From Bradyrhizobium canariense (GTDB lineage: Bacteria > Pseudomonadota > Alphaproteobacteria > Rhizobiales > Xanthobacteraceae), in contig NZ_JAFCKJ010000001.1 of NCBI RefSeq assembly GCF_018130465.1, forward strand, positions 496,001-560,000: a DNA stretch of 64,000 nt, in the 5' to 3' direction. Under the pieces are notes generated by a model. The model did not search any database and had not been told where the DNA came from. It was given only the letters and a program-made list of their open reading frames with translations. Made by a program: the position numbers and the translations under genes. Of this stretch, positions 43,317 through 51,460 are shown piece after piece. Every line of letters starts with the position of its first letter. Within the stretch, counting starts at the first letter, position 1.

Positions 43317-44147
43317 ATGACCACGGAAACCACCATCGACACCGGCACCAATGAACTGCTCTGCGTGATCCGTGATCGTGTCGCATTGATCACGCTGAAC
43401 CGGCCCGAGGCGCGCAACTCGCTGTCGGACGCGCTGACCCCGGCGCTGCGCACGATGATCCGCTCCTGCGGCGAGAGACCCGATGTCGGCGCGCTGCTGA
43501 TCACCGGCGCGGGCGAAGCGTTCTGCGCCGGCGGCAACGTCAAGGGCATGGGCGCGCATCGCGACCCGAAGAAGCTGGAGATGTCGCTGGAAGATCGCAT
43601 CGCCGATCTCCAGGAGCGGCAGCGACTGCTCACCGGCGCGCTGGTGTCGGTGCGCAAGCCGACCATCGCGGCACTGCCGGGGCCGGCGGTCGGCGCGGGT
43701 CTCGCCATCGCCATGGCCTGCGACATCCGCATTGCCGCGCAATCGGCCTTCCTGGCCACCGGCTATGCGCGCATTGCGCTCAGCGGCGACTACGGCATCG
43801 CGTGGCTGTTGACGCGGCTCGTCGGCACCGCGCGGGCGCGCGAGCTGCTGTTCACCGGCGACCGGGTCGACGCCGTCAGGTGCGAGGCCATCGGCCTCGT
43901 CAACCGCGTGGTGCCCGACGACAAATTGCAGGCAGAGGCCTTCGCACTCGCGAAATCCCTCGCCGAAGGTCCGCGCCTCGCGCTGCGCTACATGAAGGAC
44001 AATCTCGACGAGGCCCTGCTGTTCGATTTCGAGACCGCGCGCGACCACGAGGCCGAACGTCTGGTCCGCCTGACCACGACCGCCGATCACAAGGAAGCGG
44101 TGCAGGCCTTCATCGAGAAGCGCAAGGCGGTGTTCACTGGGAAGTAG
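43317..44147 (+). CDS. enoyl-CoA hydratase/isomerase family protein
   Basis: 276 residues from the ATG giving MTTETTIDTGTNELL, chosen because the longer frame is repeat sequence. The crotonase fold is shown by ITLNRPEARNSLSDAL and the oxyanion loop GEAFCAGGNVKGMG. The first catalytic Glu of hydratases is not conserved (PAVGAGLAIAMACDIR, Ala where Glu is usual), and the second is replaced in ARIALSGDYG, where an Asp is offered instead. It is thus more likely an isomerase- or hydrolase-like member than a classical hydratase. The context of acyl-CoA dehydrogenase and SDR supports a role in acyl-CoA breakdown. Confidence 0.85.
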   Translation: MTTETTIDTGTNELLCVIRDRVALITLNRPEARNSLSDALTPALRTMIRSCGERPDVGALLITGAGEAFCAGGNVKGMGAHRDPKKLEMSLEDRIADLQERQRLLTGALVSVRKPTIAALPGPAVGAGLAIAMACDIRIAAQSAFLATGYARIALSGDYGIAWLLTRLVGTARARELLFTGDRVDAVRCEAIGLVNRVVPDDKLQAEAFALAKSLAEGPRLALRYMKDNLDEALLFDFETARDHEAERLVRLTTTADHKEAVQAFIEKRKAVFTGK

Positions 44148-44159
44148 GCGGGAATCAGT

Positions 44160-44241
44160 AGCCCGGATGGAGCGAAGCGTAATCCGGGAAAGTCCGCGCG
44201 TGCGGAAAGACTCCCGGATTGCGCTTCGCTCCATCCGGGCT
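44160..44241. repeat. intergenic inverted repeat
   Basis: AGCCCGGATGGAGCGAAGCG on the left is matched by CGCTTCGCTCCATCCGGGCT on the right, a 20-base perfect inverse with a nested ATTCCCGGA-type pair. It lies between convergent genes. Confidence 0.85.
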
Positions 44242-44263
44242 ACACGACAACGGTTGCATAAGG

Positions 44264-44300
44264 CAAAAAAATGCCCGGCTCTGGTTTAGCCAGGCCGGGC
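44264..44300 (-). terminator. Rho-independent terminator of the GNAT gene
   Basis: Read on the minus strand, GCCCGGCCTGG pairs with CCAGAGCCGGGC around CTAAA and is followed at once by ATTTTTTT. It lies 11 bases past the stop of the acetyltransferase gene. Confidence 0.85.
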
Positions 44301-44310
44301 TCGAGTGGTG

Positions 44311-44934
44311 TCAGGCCGAGGCTGAGGGGCTATCGGCCTGACGGGAAAGGGCGACGAGACGCCAGCTCGCGCAGGGAATGTCTTTCGGCGCGACGGAGAT
44401 CTCCTTGTCGAAGCGCACCAGCTTCCAGTCGTCAGGATGGTTGACGAAGGCGAAGCCGGATTTGCGCGCGAGCGAAATCATGGCCGCGTTGGAGCGAAGC
44501 GTGTCGCCGAACATGTGGTCGGCGCCAAGCGCGGCCGCGCGGCATTCGAGATTCTTCATGAGCACGGTGGCGATGCCGTGGCCCTGCCAGCGGTCGGCAA
44601 CCGACAGGCCGAATTCAAGCGTCGCGGTTTCGGCATGCAGCGCGTAGCGCGCTTCGGCGACGAAGGTCTCGAAGCCGTCGACCATCATGGTCGCGACCAC
44701 GGTAAAACGCTCACGCTCGCCGACCTGAAGGAAGTCGTGGAGCAGGCCCTGCGGCAGTTCGCTGATCGCGCCGAAGAAGCGGTTGTAGCGGGACCGCGTC
44801 GAGAGCGAGCGAAAATAGTGCTGGAGCTCCTCGGTGTCGCGCGGTTCGACGAAGCGAACATCAAGCGGCTCGCCGTGCCGAATACGCAGCGTGTCCGAAT
44901 ATTGCTTCAAATCTTTCAGGCGAAGAGTGCTCAT
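44311..44934 (-). CDS. GNAT-family N-acetyltransferase
   Basis: 207 residues. The acetyl-CoA loop is the stretch VADRWQGHGIATVLMKNLE (Q/RxxGxG/A form, QGHGIA), followed by ALGADHMFGDTLRSNAAMISLARKSGF typical of the family. An N-terminal helix-rich part carries RYNRFFGAI, as in the acetyltransferase domain of Pat-type protein acetyltransferases. The start is ATG (MSTLRLKDL); a TTG five codons earlier is possible. It may be co-transcribed with the DUF1127 gene 80 bases upstream. Confidence 0.85.
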   Translation of the reverse strand: MSTLRLKDLKQYSDTLRIRHGEPLDVRFVEPRDTEELQHYFRSLSTRSRYNRFFGAISELPQGLLHDFLQVGERERFTVVATMMVDGFETFVAEARYALHAETATLEFGLSVADRWQGHGIATVLMKNLECRAAALGADHMFGDTLRSNAAMISLARKSGFAFVNHPDDWKLVRFDKEISVAPKDIPCASWRLVALSRQADSPSASA

Positions 44935-45014
44935 GACACACGCCCCCAAGGGGACCTAAAGAGGAAGGGACCGCCGGCGCCCCTGTGATCAGGCGGCGCC
45001 GGCCTGGCGGCCAA

Positions 45015-45218
45015 TCAGGCCCGCCAGAAGGGTTTATCGGCCTCATAGGCCACGTCGCTCCAGGACAGCCCGACGTCCTGAAGGTCACGCGCGGACCAGT
45101 TGGCGAACTCCCGCCGGGTCCGGTAGCGCTCGTGCCAGACGTGAAGGGTCTCGGCGATCTGATGGATCAGGCCGGGCGCATGATGATTTGTCATCGAATT
45201 CTGGGTCAAAGTAGACAT
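45015..45218 (-). CDS. DUF1127 small protein
   Basis: 67 residues, basic in the middle, ending in the DUF1127 motif LQDVGLSWSDVAYEADKPFWR. DUF1127 proteins are small Arg-rich proteins common in Rhizobiales; some bind RNA or affect phosphate and stress responses. AGGAGC lies upstream of the ATG. The gene is divergent from a LysR regulator gene with only 110 bp between, which makes it a candidate target of that regulator. Confidence 0.85.
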   Translation of the reverse strand: MSTLTQNSMTNHHAPGLIHQIAETLHVWHERYRTRREFANWSARDLQDVGLSWSDVAYEADKPFWRA

Positions 45219-45328
45219 ATTAAGCTCCTGGAGCTATGTTGGACGCTAATATCTGCTTCTTGGTGCGCTGCGACAAACGACAATTTGTACCCTTTCGTAT
45301 GAAATAACGTCATGTATCCTGCTGCCAG
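45219..45328. promoter_or_regulatory. divergent promoter region, DUF1127/LysR
   Basis: This 110-bp AT-rich gap separates a LysR-type regulator from the divergent DUF1127 gene, the usual place for LysR sites. AGCTCCTGGAGCT at 45224-45236 is a palindrome but also forms the DUF1127 ribosome site. I could not choose a single T-N11-A box with confidence. Confidence 0.45.
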
Positions 45329-46228
45329 ATGACTGCCAGATTGCCCTCCCTGAACGGATTGCGGGCCTTTGAGGCCGCCGCGCGTCATCTCAGCTTCACG
45401 CTGGCGGCGGCGGAGCTGAACGTGACCCAGACCGCGATCAGCCATCAGATCCGCAGGCTCGAGGAGGAGCTCGGGATCCGCTTGTTCGTCCGGCAGAACC
45501 GCGCGCTGGCGCTGACGCCGGAGGCGCGCGACTATTTGCCGGGCGTCCGCGCCGCCTTCAACGACCTCCGCCTCGCCACCGACCGGCTGCTGCGCAAGGA
45601 CGACGACAAGGTGCTGACGGTCTCGACGCTGGCCTCGCTTGCAGCAAAATGGCTGCTGCCGCGGCTGACCGATTTCCAGGAGCACCATCCCGGCATCGAC
45701 GTCCGCATCACCACCTCGACAAGCCTCGTCGACTTCCAGCGCGACAATGTCGATGCCGCGATCCGCTATGGGCGCGGCCAGTGGCCGGGCTTGCGCGCCG
45801 ACTGGCTGATGGCGGACGAGCTGTTTCCGGTCTGTAGCCCGTCTCTGCTGCGTGGCGACAAGCCGTTGCGCTGTCCCGAGGACCTCAAGAGCCACATGCT
45901 GCTGCACACCTCCAATGCCAACAGCGACGATTGGCGGCTGTGGTTGACGGCGGCGGGTCAGCCGGCCGACATCGCCAGGCAGCCCGGCATCACCTTCGAC
46001 ATGATCTTCATGACCATCCAGGCCGCGATCGACGGCATCGGCGTGGCGATGGGGCGGACCTCCTACGTCCAGGACGACATCGCCAAGGGCCGGCTCGTCG
46101 TTCCCTTCAAGATCGCCCTGCCGGCCGATGCCGGCTTCTACCTGGTTGCGCCGGAGGGCCGCCGGGAGGCGCCGAAGCTCACCGCGTTCCGCGACTGGAT
46201 GATCGCTGCAACGCAGAATAAAGCCTGA
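45329..46228 (+). CDS. LysR-family regulator, GcvA type
   Basis: 299 residues. The N-terminal helix-turn-helix (about 1-65) reads LPSLNGLRAFEAAARHLSFT and TQTAISHQIRRLEEELG, the GcvA-group wording. The rest is the LysR substrate-binding domain. It is divergent from DUF1127. GcvA itself controls glycine cleavage, but this clade is broad in Rhizobiales, so the effector is unknown. Confidence 0.9.
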   Translation: MTARLPSLNGLRAFEAAARHLSFTLAAAELNVTQTAISHQIRRLEEELGIRLFVRQNRALALTPEARDYLPGVRAAFNDLRLATDRLLRKDDDKVLTVSTLASLAAKWLLPRLTDFQEHHPGIDVRITTSTSLVDFQRDNVDAAIRYGRGQWPGLRADWLMADELFPVCSPSLLRGDKPLRCPEDLKSHMLLHTSNANSDDWRLWLTAAGQPADIARQPGITFDMIFMTIQAAIDGIGVAMGRTSYVQDDIAKGRLVVPFKIALPADAGFYLVAPEGRREAPKLTAFRDWMIAATQNKA

Positions 46229-46370
46229 AAAATCATCAGCTTCCGCGGTAAAATCGATTGACTCGCCGCGCCCCGCGCGAGAGGGGTAAGACAGATTGTC
46301 GCAGCAGCAATCGGTCGCCTTGCCGTGGAAATGAGTTCCGGCGTGGCCGCGTCTTCAGGGGAGTAACGCC

Positions 46371-47702
46371 ATGGCTGGACCAGCAGCATCAACCAATCCG
46401 CCCGAGATCAAGTCGCGCATCGGCGCGATCCTGCGCGCAACGAGCGGCAATTTCCTCGAGCAGTTCGACTTCTTCCTGTTCGGCTTCTATGCCGCCGCCA
46501 TCGGCAAGGCGTTCTTCCCGTCCAGCAACGAGACCGCGTCGTTGCTCAACACCTTCGGCGTGTTCTGGCTCGGCGCGTTGATGCGTCCGGTCGGCGCGAT
46601 CGTGCTCGGCGCCTATATCGACCGGATTGGCCGCCGCAAGGGCCTGATCGTCACGCTCGGCATCATGGCCGTCGGCACCGTCGTCATCGCGTTTTGCCCG
46701 AGCTATGCCACTATCGGCATCGCCGCGCCGGTCATCGTGCTGATCGGCCGCCTGCTGCAGGGCTTCTCCGCCGGCGTCGAGCTCGGCGGCGTGTCGGTCT
46801 ATTTGTCGGAGATTTCGACGCCCGGCAATCGCGGCTTCTACACCTCGTTCCAGTCCTCGAGCCAGCAGGTCGCGATCTTCGTGGCCTCGATCCTCGGCTA
46901 CCTCCTCTCCGAGGTGATGCCGGCCGACACGGTGGCCGCATGGGGCTGGCGCATTCCGTTCTTCGTCGGCTGCCTGATCATTCCCCTGATCTTCTTCCTG
47001 CGGCGGACGCTCGAGGAGACGCCGGCCTTCCTCGCCATGAAGAAGCATCCGACGGCAAGCGAGGTCTTCGCCTCCGCGCTCGCCAACTGGCGCATCGTCC
47101 TCCTCGGCATGATGATCGCGGTCCTGACCACGACGACGTTCTACTTCGTCACGGTGTACACGCCGACGTTCGGCAAGACCGTGCTGAAGCTGTCGAGCCA
47201 GGATGCGCTGCTGGTGACGCTGCTGGTCGCCGTGACCAACTTCTTCTGGAATCCGGTCGGCGGTGCATTGTCCGACCGCATCGGCCGCAAGCCGGTGCTG
47301 ATCGCCATCGCCTGCCTGTCGCTGGTCACGGCCTATCCGGCGCTGCACTGGCTGGTGGCGGCGCCGACCTTCGGCAAGCTGCTCGCCGTCGAGATGATGT
47401 TCTCGTTCTATTTCGGCGTCTACAGCGGCACCATGCTCGGCGCATTGGTCGAGATCGTGCCGGCGCATGTCCGCACCACCTGCTTCTCGCTCGCCTTCGC
47501 GCTCGCGGCCGCCCTGTTCGGCACCTTCACGCCGTTCGCCTCGACCCTGCTGATCGAGCACACCGGCGACAAGGCCTCGCCCGGCTACTGGCTGATGCTG
47601 GCGGCGCTGCTCGGCATCATCGCGGCCTCGGTCGTGTATCGCGGCGGCGGCAAGGCGGTGCCGACGTATGATGCGGTGGTGGAGCCGGTGGCGGGACATT
47701 AG
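46371..47702 (+). CDS. MFS transporter, metabolite:H+ symporter (MHS) family
   Basis: 443 residues, twelve membrane segments. Family motifs are [17 protein letters not shown] (loop 2-3), [20 protein letters not shown] (helix 4-5) and [15 protein letters not shown] (loop 8-9). The wording is closest to citrate/tricarballylate or alpha-ketoglutarate symporters. GGGGAGTAACGCC precedes the ATG. The gene follows the LysR gene on the same strand after 142 bases and may be a target. Confidence 0.9.
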   Translation: MAGPAASTNPPEIKSRIGAILRATSGNFLEQFDFFLFGFYAAAIGKAFFPSSNETASLLNTFGVFWLGALMRPVGAIVLGAYIDRIGRRKGLIVTLGIMAVGTVVIAFCPSYATIGIAAPVIVLIGRLLQGFSAGVELGGVSVYLSEISTPGNRGFYTSFQSSSQQVAIFVASILGYLLSEVMPADTVAAWGWRIPFFVGCLIIPLIFFLRRTLEETPAFLAMKKHPTASEVFASALANWRIVLLGMMIAVLTTTTFYFVTVYTPTFGKTVLKLSSQDALLVTLLVAVTNFFWNPVGGALSDRIGRKPVLIAIACLSLVTAYPALHWLVAAPTFGKLLAVEMMFSFYFGVYSGTMLGALVEIVPAHVRTTCFSLAFALAAALFGTFTPFASTLLIEHTGDKASPGYWLMLAALLGIIAASVVYRGGGKAVPTYDAVVEPVAGH

Positions 47703-47734
47703 GACGGTGTCATTCCGGAGCGCGCTCTTCCTTC

Positions 47735-47762
47735 CCCTCTCCCCGTAAGAACGGGGCGAGGG
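47735..47762. terminator. bidirectional hairpin between convergent genes
   Basis: CCCTCTCCCCG (47735-47745) pairs with CGGGGCGAGGG (47752-47762) with one mismatch. It lies between the convergent MFS and Rieske genes. T-runs are absent, so its strength is uncertain. Confidence 0.55.
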
Positions 47763-47781
47763 AGCGCACTGCCAGTGCAGC

Positions 47782-48195
47782 TTAAAGCTCCACCACGACG
47801 TAGTCGCTCTCGACCTTCACCGTGACAGTCTCGGCGACATACGGCCCCTTCACGACAGCCGTACCCGGCTCGACATGGGCCGGGTAGGCCTTCACGCGGA
47901 AGCGGCGGGGGTCGCAGTAGGACTGGCCGGTGCGGATGTCGAACTCCCAGCCATGCCAGGGGCAGCGGATGATCTCGCCGAGTTTGGTATATTCGATCTC
48001 ACCCGGATCATTCGATTGCGCGAGCCCGATCAGCGGTCCCTCGCACAGCGCCGCGCCCTGATGCGGGCAGCGGTTCATCAGGCCGAAATATTCACCCTTG
48101 ATGTTGAAGATTGCGATCGGCCGTCCGTCGATCTCCAGAAATTTTCGCGTGCCGGGCGGAAGCTCGTCGACCGCGGCAATCACATGCCGCGCCAT
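47782..48195 (-). CDS. Rieske [2Fe-2S] ferredoxin
   Basis: 137 residues. Cluster ligands are CPH (in RCPHQGAAL) and CPWH (in RCPWHGWEF). The spacer between His and the second Cys is 32 residues, about twice the 15-17 of standard Rieske ferredoxins. The insertion reads SNDPGEIEYTKLG and seems to mark a subfamily. Start: the ATG that shares its A with the stop of the upstream amidohydrolase (TGATG); the longer frame upstream is shadow. It may pass electrons to an oxygenase, but no oxygenase gene adjoins it. The C-terminal half is unusually rich in valine. Confidence 0.88.
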   Translation of the reverse strand: MARHVIAAVDELPPGTRKFLEIDGRPIAIFNIKGEYFGLMNRCPHQGAALCEGPLIGLAQSNDPGEIEYTKLGEIIRCPWHGWEFDIRTGQSYCDPRRFRVKAYPAHVEPGTAVVKGPYVAETVTVKVESDYVVVEL

Positions 48196-49304
48196 CAACT
48201 GATCCCGTACAGTGCACGCGCATTGCCGAGATAAAACGCCTCGCGATCGGTCTCGCTGACGCCCGCGGGCAGCACGCGCGAGGGCTCGTCGTAATCCCAA
48301 TGCGGGTAGTCGGTCGCGAACAGCAGCCGATCCCAGCCGATCCACTTGATGACGTCGATCAGATCCTCGCGTCGCTCCGGATCCTCCATCGGCTGCGTCG
48401 TCCACCACACCTGCTCGCGGATATATTCCGACGGCGGCCGTTTGACATGCGGCACCTCGCTCCGCAGCCGCTGCCAGACCTTGTCGAGCCGCCACGCCAG
48501 TGACGGCGCCCAGCCGAAGCCGGCCTCGATCATCACCATCTTCAATTTCGGGAAGCGCTCGAACACGCCCTCCAGCACGAGGCTCGCGAGCGCCGATTGC
48601 TGGCACTGCGAGTGGCCGACCATCTCCTCGATGTAATAGGACGGCCAGCCCGACGGCGTGATCGGGTTGCCGCCGAAGCCGAAGGCGTGGACGCCGACGG
48701 GAAGGCCGGCCTCTTCCGCGGCCTGATAGATCGGCCAGTAGCGGCGCTGGCCGAGCGGCTCGACGTTGCGGCTGAGCAGCAGCACCTGCACGAAATTCTT
48801 GTCGCCGGCGCGCTCGCGGATTTCGGCGGCGGCCGACAGCCCATCCTCATTGCCGACGACGATGGACGCCTTCAGCCGCTTGTCCTTGCTGGTCCATTTG
48901 TCGATCTGCCAGTCGTTGATCGCCGAGCACAAAGCGGCCGAGAGCTCGTGGTTGCGGATGCCCTGGCCGGTGTTGAGCGGATTGAGCACGCCGAGCTGCA
49001 CGTTGTTGGGATCGAGCAGCTGCTTCTGCATGAAGGACAGCGATGAGCCCTGCGGCCCGCCTTCCGGCGGATAGGCGTCGCGGCGGGAGGCGTTGGGCTG
49101 GGCTTTCGGATAGGGCGGACCTTCCATCATGCCCTGATAGGCATGGACGCCGTAGACTTCGAGATGATGCTGCCAGCGTTTGGCCAGATAGGGATAGAGC
49201 TCGGCGCGGGTCGCGCGTGCCGGATGGATGTCGCAGTCCGCGATCGCGGTTTTGACGGTCAGAGGGGAAGCGGCTTCGGAGCTTTCGCGGAACTGAAGAT
49301 TCAT
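48195..49304 (-). CDS. amidohydrolase 2 family protein
   Basis: 369 residues of the ACMSD-like TIM-barrel amidohydrolases. Metal-site motifs are DCDIHP near residue 24, GVHAFGFGG near residue 200 and FATDYPHWDYDEP near residue 330. AAAGGAGG precedes the ATG. It is a paralogue of the next gene upstream. Members of this family include decarboxylases and lactone or amide hydrolases in aromatic catabolism; substrate unknown. Order of transcription is paralogue, this gene, Rieske ferredoxin. Confidence 0.88.
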   Translation of the reverse strand: MNLQFRESSEAASPLTVKTAIADCDIHPARATRAELYPYLAKRWQHHLEVYGVHAYQGMMEGPPYPKAQPNASRRDAYPPEGGPQGSSLSFMQKQLLDPNNVQLGVLNPLNTGQGIRNHELSAALCSAINDWQIDKWTSKDKRLKASIVVGNEDGLSAAAEIRERAGDKNFVQVLLLSRNVEPLGQRRYWPIYQAAEEAGLPVGVHAFGFGGNPITPSGWPSYYIEEMVGHSQCQQSALASLVLEGVFERFPKLKMVMIEAGFGWAPSLAWRLDKVWQRLRSEVPHVKRPPSEYIREQVWWTTQPMEDPERREDLIDVIKWIGWDRLLFATDYPHWDYDEPSRVLPAGVSETDREAFYLGNARALYGIS

Positions 49305-49329
49305 CGCCTTGCCTCCTTTGGCAGCGGGC

Positions 49330-50388
49330 TTAAGTCAGGCGGGGATAGGTTGCATGCGGATTATCGATCATGATCTTGCGCACGAGATCGGGGGTGAGAC
49401 CTGCGGGCAGCGCCTCCTGGCCGTCGAACTGCCAGTGCGGATAGTCGGTGGAGAATAGGACCAATTCGTCCGACTGCATATGATCAAACAGGCGAATTAA
49501 TGTCGCCTCGTCCGGCGGCGCATCGAATGGCTGCAACGAGAAGCGGATGTTGCTGCGCACAATCTCCATCGGCGCGCGGTCGACCCACGGCGTCTCCATC
49601 CGCACCCCGCGCCAGAACTTGTGCAGGCGCCAGAGAAAGGGCGAGATCCAGGAGACGCCGGATTCCAGCATCACCATCTTCAGGCGCGGATATTTGGCGA
49701 ACACGCCCTCGACGATCAGGCTGGTGAGCTGGGTCTGGAACGCCTGGGCCTGACCGGCATAATCCTCGATGTGGTAGGAACCCCAGCCCACGGCGGTCGG
49801 CGGATTGTGATAGGCGGAACCGGCATGAATGCCGATCGGCAGTTCCAGCCGTTCTGCCGCCTCGTAGATCGGCCATAGCGCGCGCTTGCCGAGCGGCGTG
49901 TCGCCCATCACCAGCATCAGCACCTGCACGAAGCGGCGATCGCTCGCGCAGCGCTCGATCTCGGCGACGGCCTTCTCGATGCTTTGGGTGGGGATCACGA
50001 TCGAGCCGCGCAGCCGCGGATCGCGATCGAGCCATTCCTTAGCGAGCCACTCGTTCAGCGCGCGACAGAAGGCAGCCTGCAAATCTTCCGAAAACACCAT
50101 CTGCACGCCGTAGAGCGGGTTGCAGATGGCATGCTTGAGCTCGAAGGGATCGAGCACATGGCGCTGCATGTCCGCCAGGCTTTCGCCCGGCTTGCCGCTT
50201 TCGGGGCGCCAGTCGGGCCGCGCCGTGATCGGCGAGTTCTGCGGGTAGGATTGCGAGATGAGATCGACCATGCCGCGCGTCGTCACCTGATCGCGCCAAT
50301 AGTCGTTCAGGTACGGCAGCAGGCTGGTCAGATGCGGCACGGCCGGATGCACATCGCAATCCACCCCGCCGGCGATCAGGGACGCCAT
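49330..50388 (-). CDS. amidohydrolase 2 family protein (paralogue)
   Basis: 352 residues starting MASLIAGGVDCDVHPAVPHL after a good GAAGGAGAC site; nine extra codons upstream are rejected. It shares DCDVHP, GIHAGSAYHN, VEGVFAKYPRLKMVMLESGVSW and FSTDYPHWQFDG with its downstream paralogue. The last motif keeps the metal-binding Asp. It is first of the three-gene operon, 25 bases before the next gene. Confidence 0.88.
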   Translation of the reverse strand: MASLIAGGVDCDVHPAVPHLTSLLPYLNDYWRDQVTTRGMVDLISQSYPQNSPITARPDWRPESGKPGESLADMQRHVLDPFELKHAICNPLYGVQMVFSEDLQAAFCRALNEWLAKEWLDRDPRLRGSIVIPTQSIEKAVAEIERCASDRRFVQVLMLVMGDTPLGKRALWPIYEAAERLELPIGIHAGSAYHNPPTAVGWGSYHIEDYAGQAQAFQTQLTSLIVEGVFAKYPRLKMVMLESGVSWISPFLWRLHKFWRGVRMETPWVDRAPMEIVRSNIRFSLQPFDAPPDEATLIRLFDHMQSDELVLFSTDYPHWQFDGQEALPAGLTPDLVRKIMIDNPHATYPRLT

Positions 50389-50556
50389 GACGTCTCCTTC
50401 ACGTTTCCTCGTCACGTCTTCTCGCGGGCGGCGCTTGGCCGCTCCGCTTCTTGACCGCCATTCAAGCAGGCCTGCCCGTTGGGTGCAACTCGGCCAACAG
50501 CGCTGTCATATGCTAGAAAGGCCGAGCTCGGTTGCGAAGGTATAAGGGGTCAAGGA

Positions 50557-51039
50557 ATGAAAGAGCTCGTCGGCATTGCGGAACAGGTCGCAGCAAAACT
50601 GATCGTCCGCAGACAGACCATTGCCGTGGCGGAATCCTCGACCGGCGGCCTGATCTCGGCCAGCCTGCTCGCGGTGCCCGGCGCGTCCGCCTATTTCCTC
50701 GGCGGCGCCGTGGTCTACACCCGCGATGCCAGGCGCGTGCTGATGGATATTTCCGACGAAGGAATGAAGGGCTTTCGTTCCTCGTCGGAGCCCTACGCGC
50801 AACTGCTGGCCGAGCAGATGCGCAGCCGCTTCAACTGCGACTGGGGCCTGTCCGAGACCGGCGCCGCCGGTCCCACCGGCAATCGCTACGGCGATGCGGC
50901 GGGCCACAGCTGCATGGCGGTCGCCGGGCCCGCAGTTGAGGTGATGACACTGGAGACGGGCAGCAACGACCGCTTCGCCAATATGCAGATGTTTGCGGCG
51001 ACGGCGCTGAAATTGCTGCTGAAGAATTTGGAGCGGTGA
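50557..51039 (+). CDS. CinA C-terminal domain protein (nicotinamide-nucleotide amidohydrolase-like)
   Basis: 160 residues, the size of a stand-alone PncC. The family motif is AESSTGGLISASLLAVPGAS (canonical AESCTGG, here Cys to Ser), followed by YFLGGAVVYT and GAAGPTGNRYGD. In relatives this domain deamidates NMN to nicotinate mononucleotide. The ATG follows AAGGGGTCAAGGA; the longer frame is rejected. It is divergent from the amidohydrolase operon and convergent with the next gene. Confidence 0.85.
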   Translation: MKELVGIAEQVAAKLIVRRQTIAVAESSTGGLISASLLAVPGASAYFLGGAVVYTRDARRVLMDISDEGMKGFRSSSEPYAQLLAEQMRSRFNCDWGLSETGAAGPTGNRYGDAAGHSCMAVAGPAVEVMTLETGSNDRFANMQMFAATALKLLLKNLER

Positions 51040-51096
51040 CCTCGCGACCTCCGAATATTTGGATGTCCTGGAGAATGCGCGGGTGCGATGCGCCTG

Positions 51097-51450
51097 CTAC
51101 CGCGACACGTGCGCCGACACAGCCAGCCACGTCTCGCCTCTCTTCGCCCAGCAATCGGTATAGCGCCCGGTGGCCTGCTGGCCGTCCGCACTGGTGTAGC
51201 TCGTCGCCGCGTGGATGATGGCGAAATCGCCCATGATGCGGATGACGACGTCGTGCTCTCGGAGATTCCGGATCGCAATCGGCCGCGCCGTCTGCTTCAG
51301 GAAGGCCTCGCGATCGACCAGCGTCTTGTCGGGATTGGAGCAGTAGAACTCCGGCGCCAAAATCTCGTCGAAGCGCTTGACGTCGCAATTCTGCACGGAG
51401 GCGACATAGTCGCGGTTGAGCGCGGCGAGCTGTTCGAGGTCGTTGCTCAT
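51097..51450 (-). CDS. NTF2-like/SnoaL-type protein
   Basis: 117 residues from the ATG giving MSNDLEQLAALN; another ATG six codons upstream overlaps the amidase gene end. It carries the NTF2-like pattern: an N-terminal helix pair (RDYVASVQNCDVKRFDEILA), FYCSNPDKTLVDREAFL and a strand-rich C-terminus ending ETWLAVSAHVS. Such proteins hydrolyse or bind small compounds; role unknown. It follows the amidase gene by ten bases and is probably co-transcribed. Confidence 0.78.
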   Translation of the reverse strand: MSNDLEQLAALNRDYVASVQNCDVKRFDEILAPEFYCSNPDKTLVDREAFLKQTARPIAIRNLREHDVVIRIMGDFAIIHAATSYTSADGQQATGRYTDCWAKRGETWLAVSAHVSR

Positions 51451-51460
51451 GAGGTTTCTC

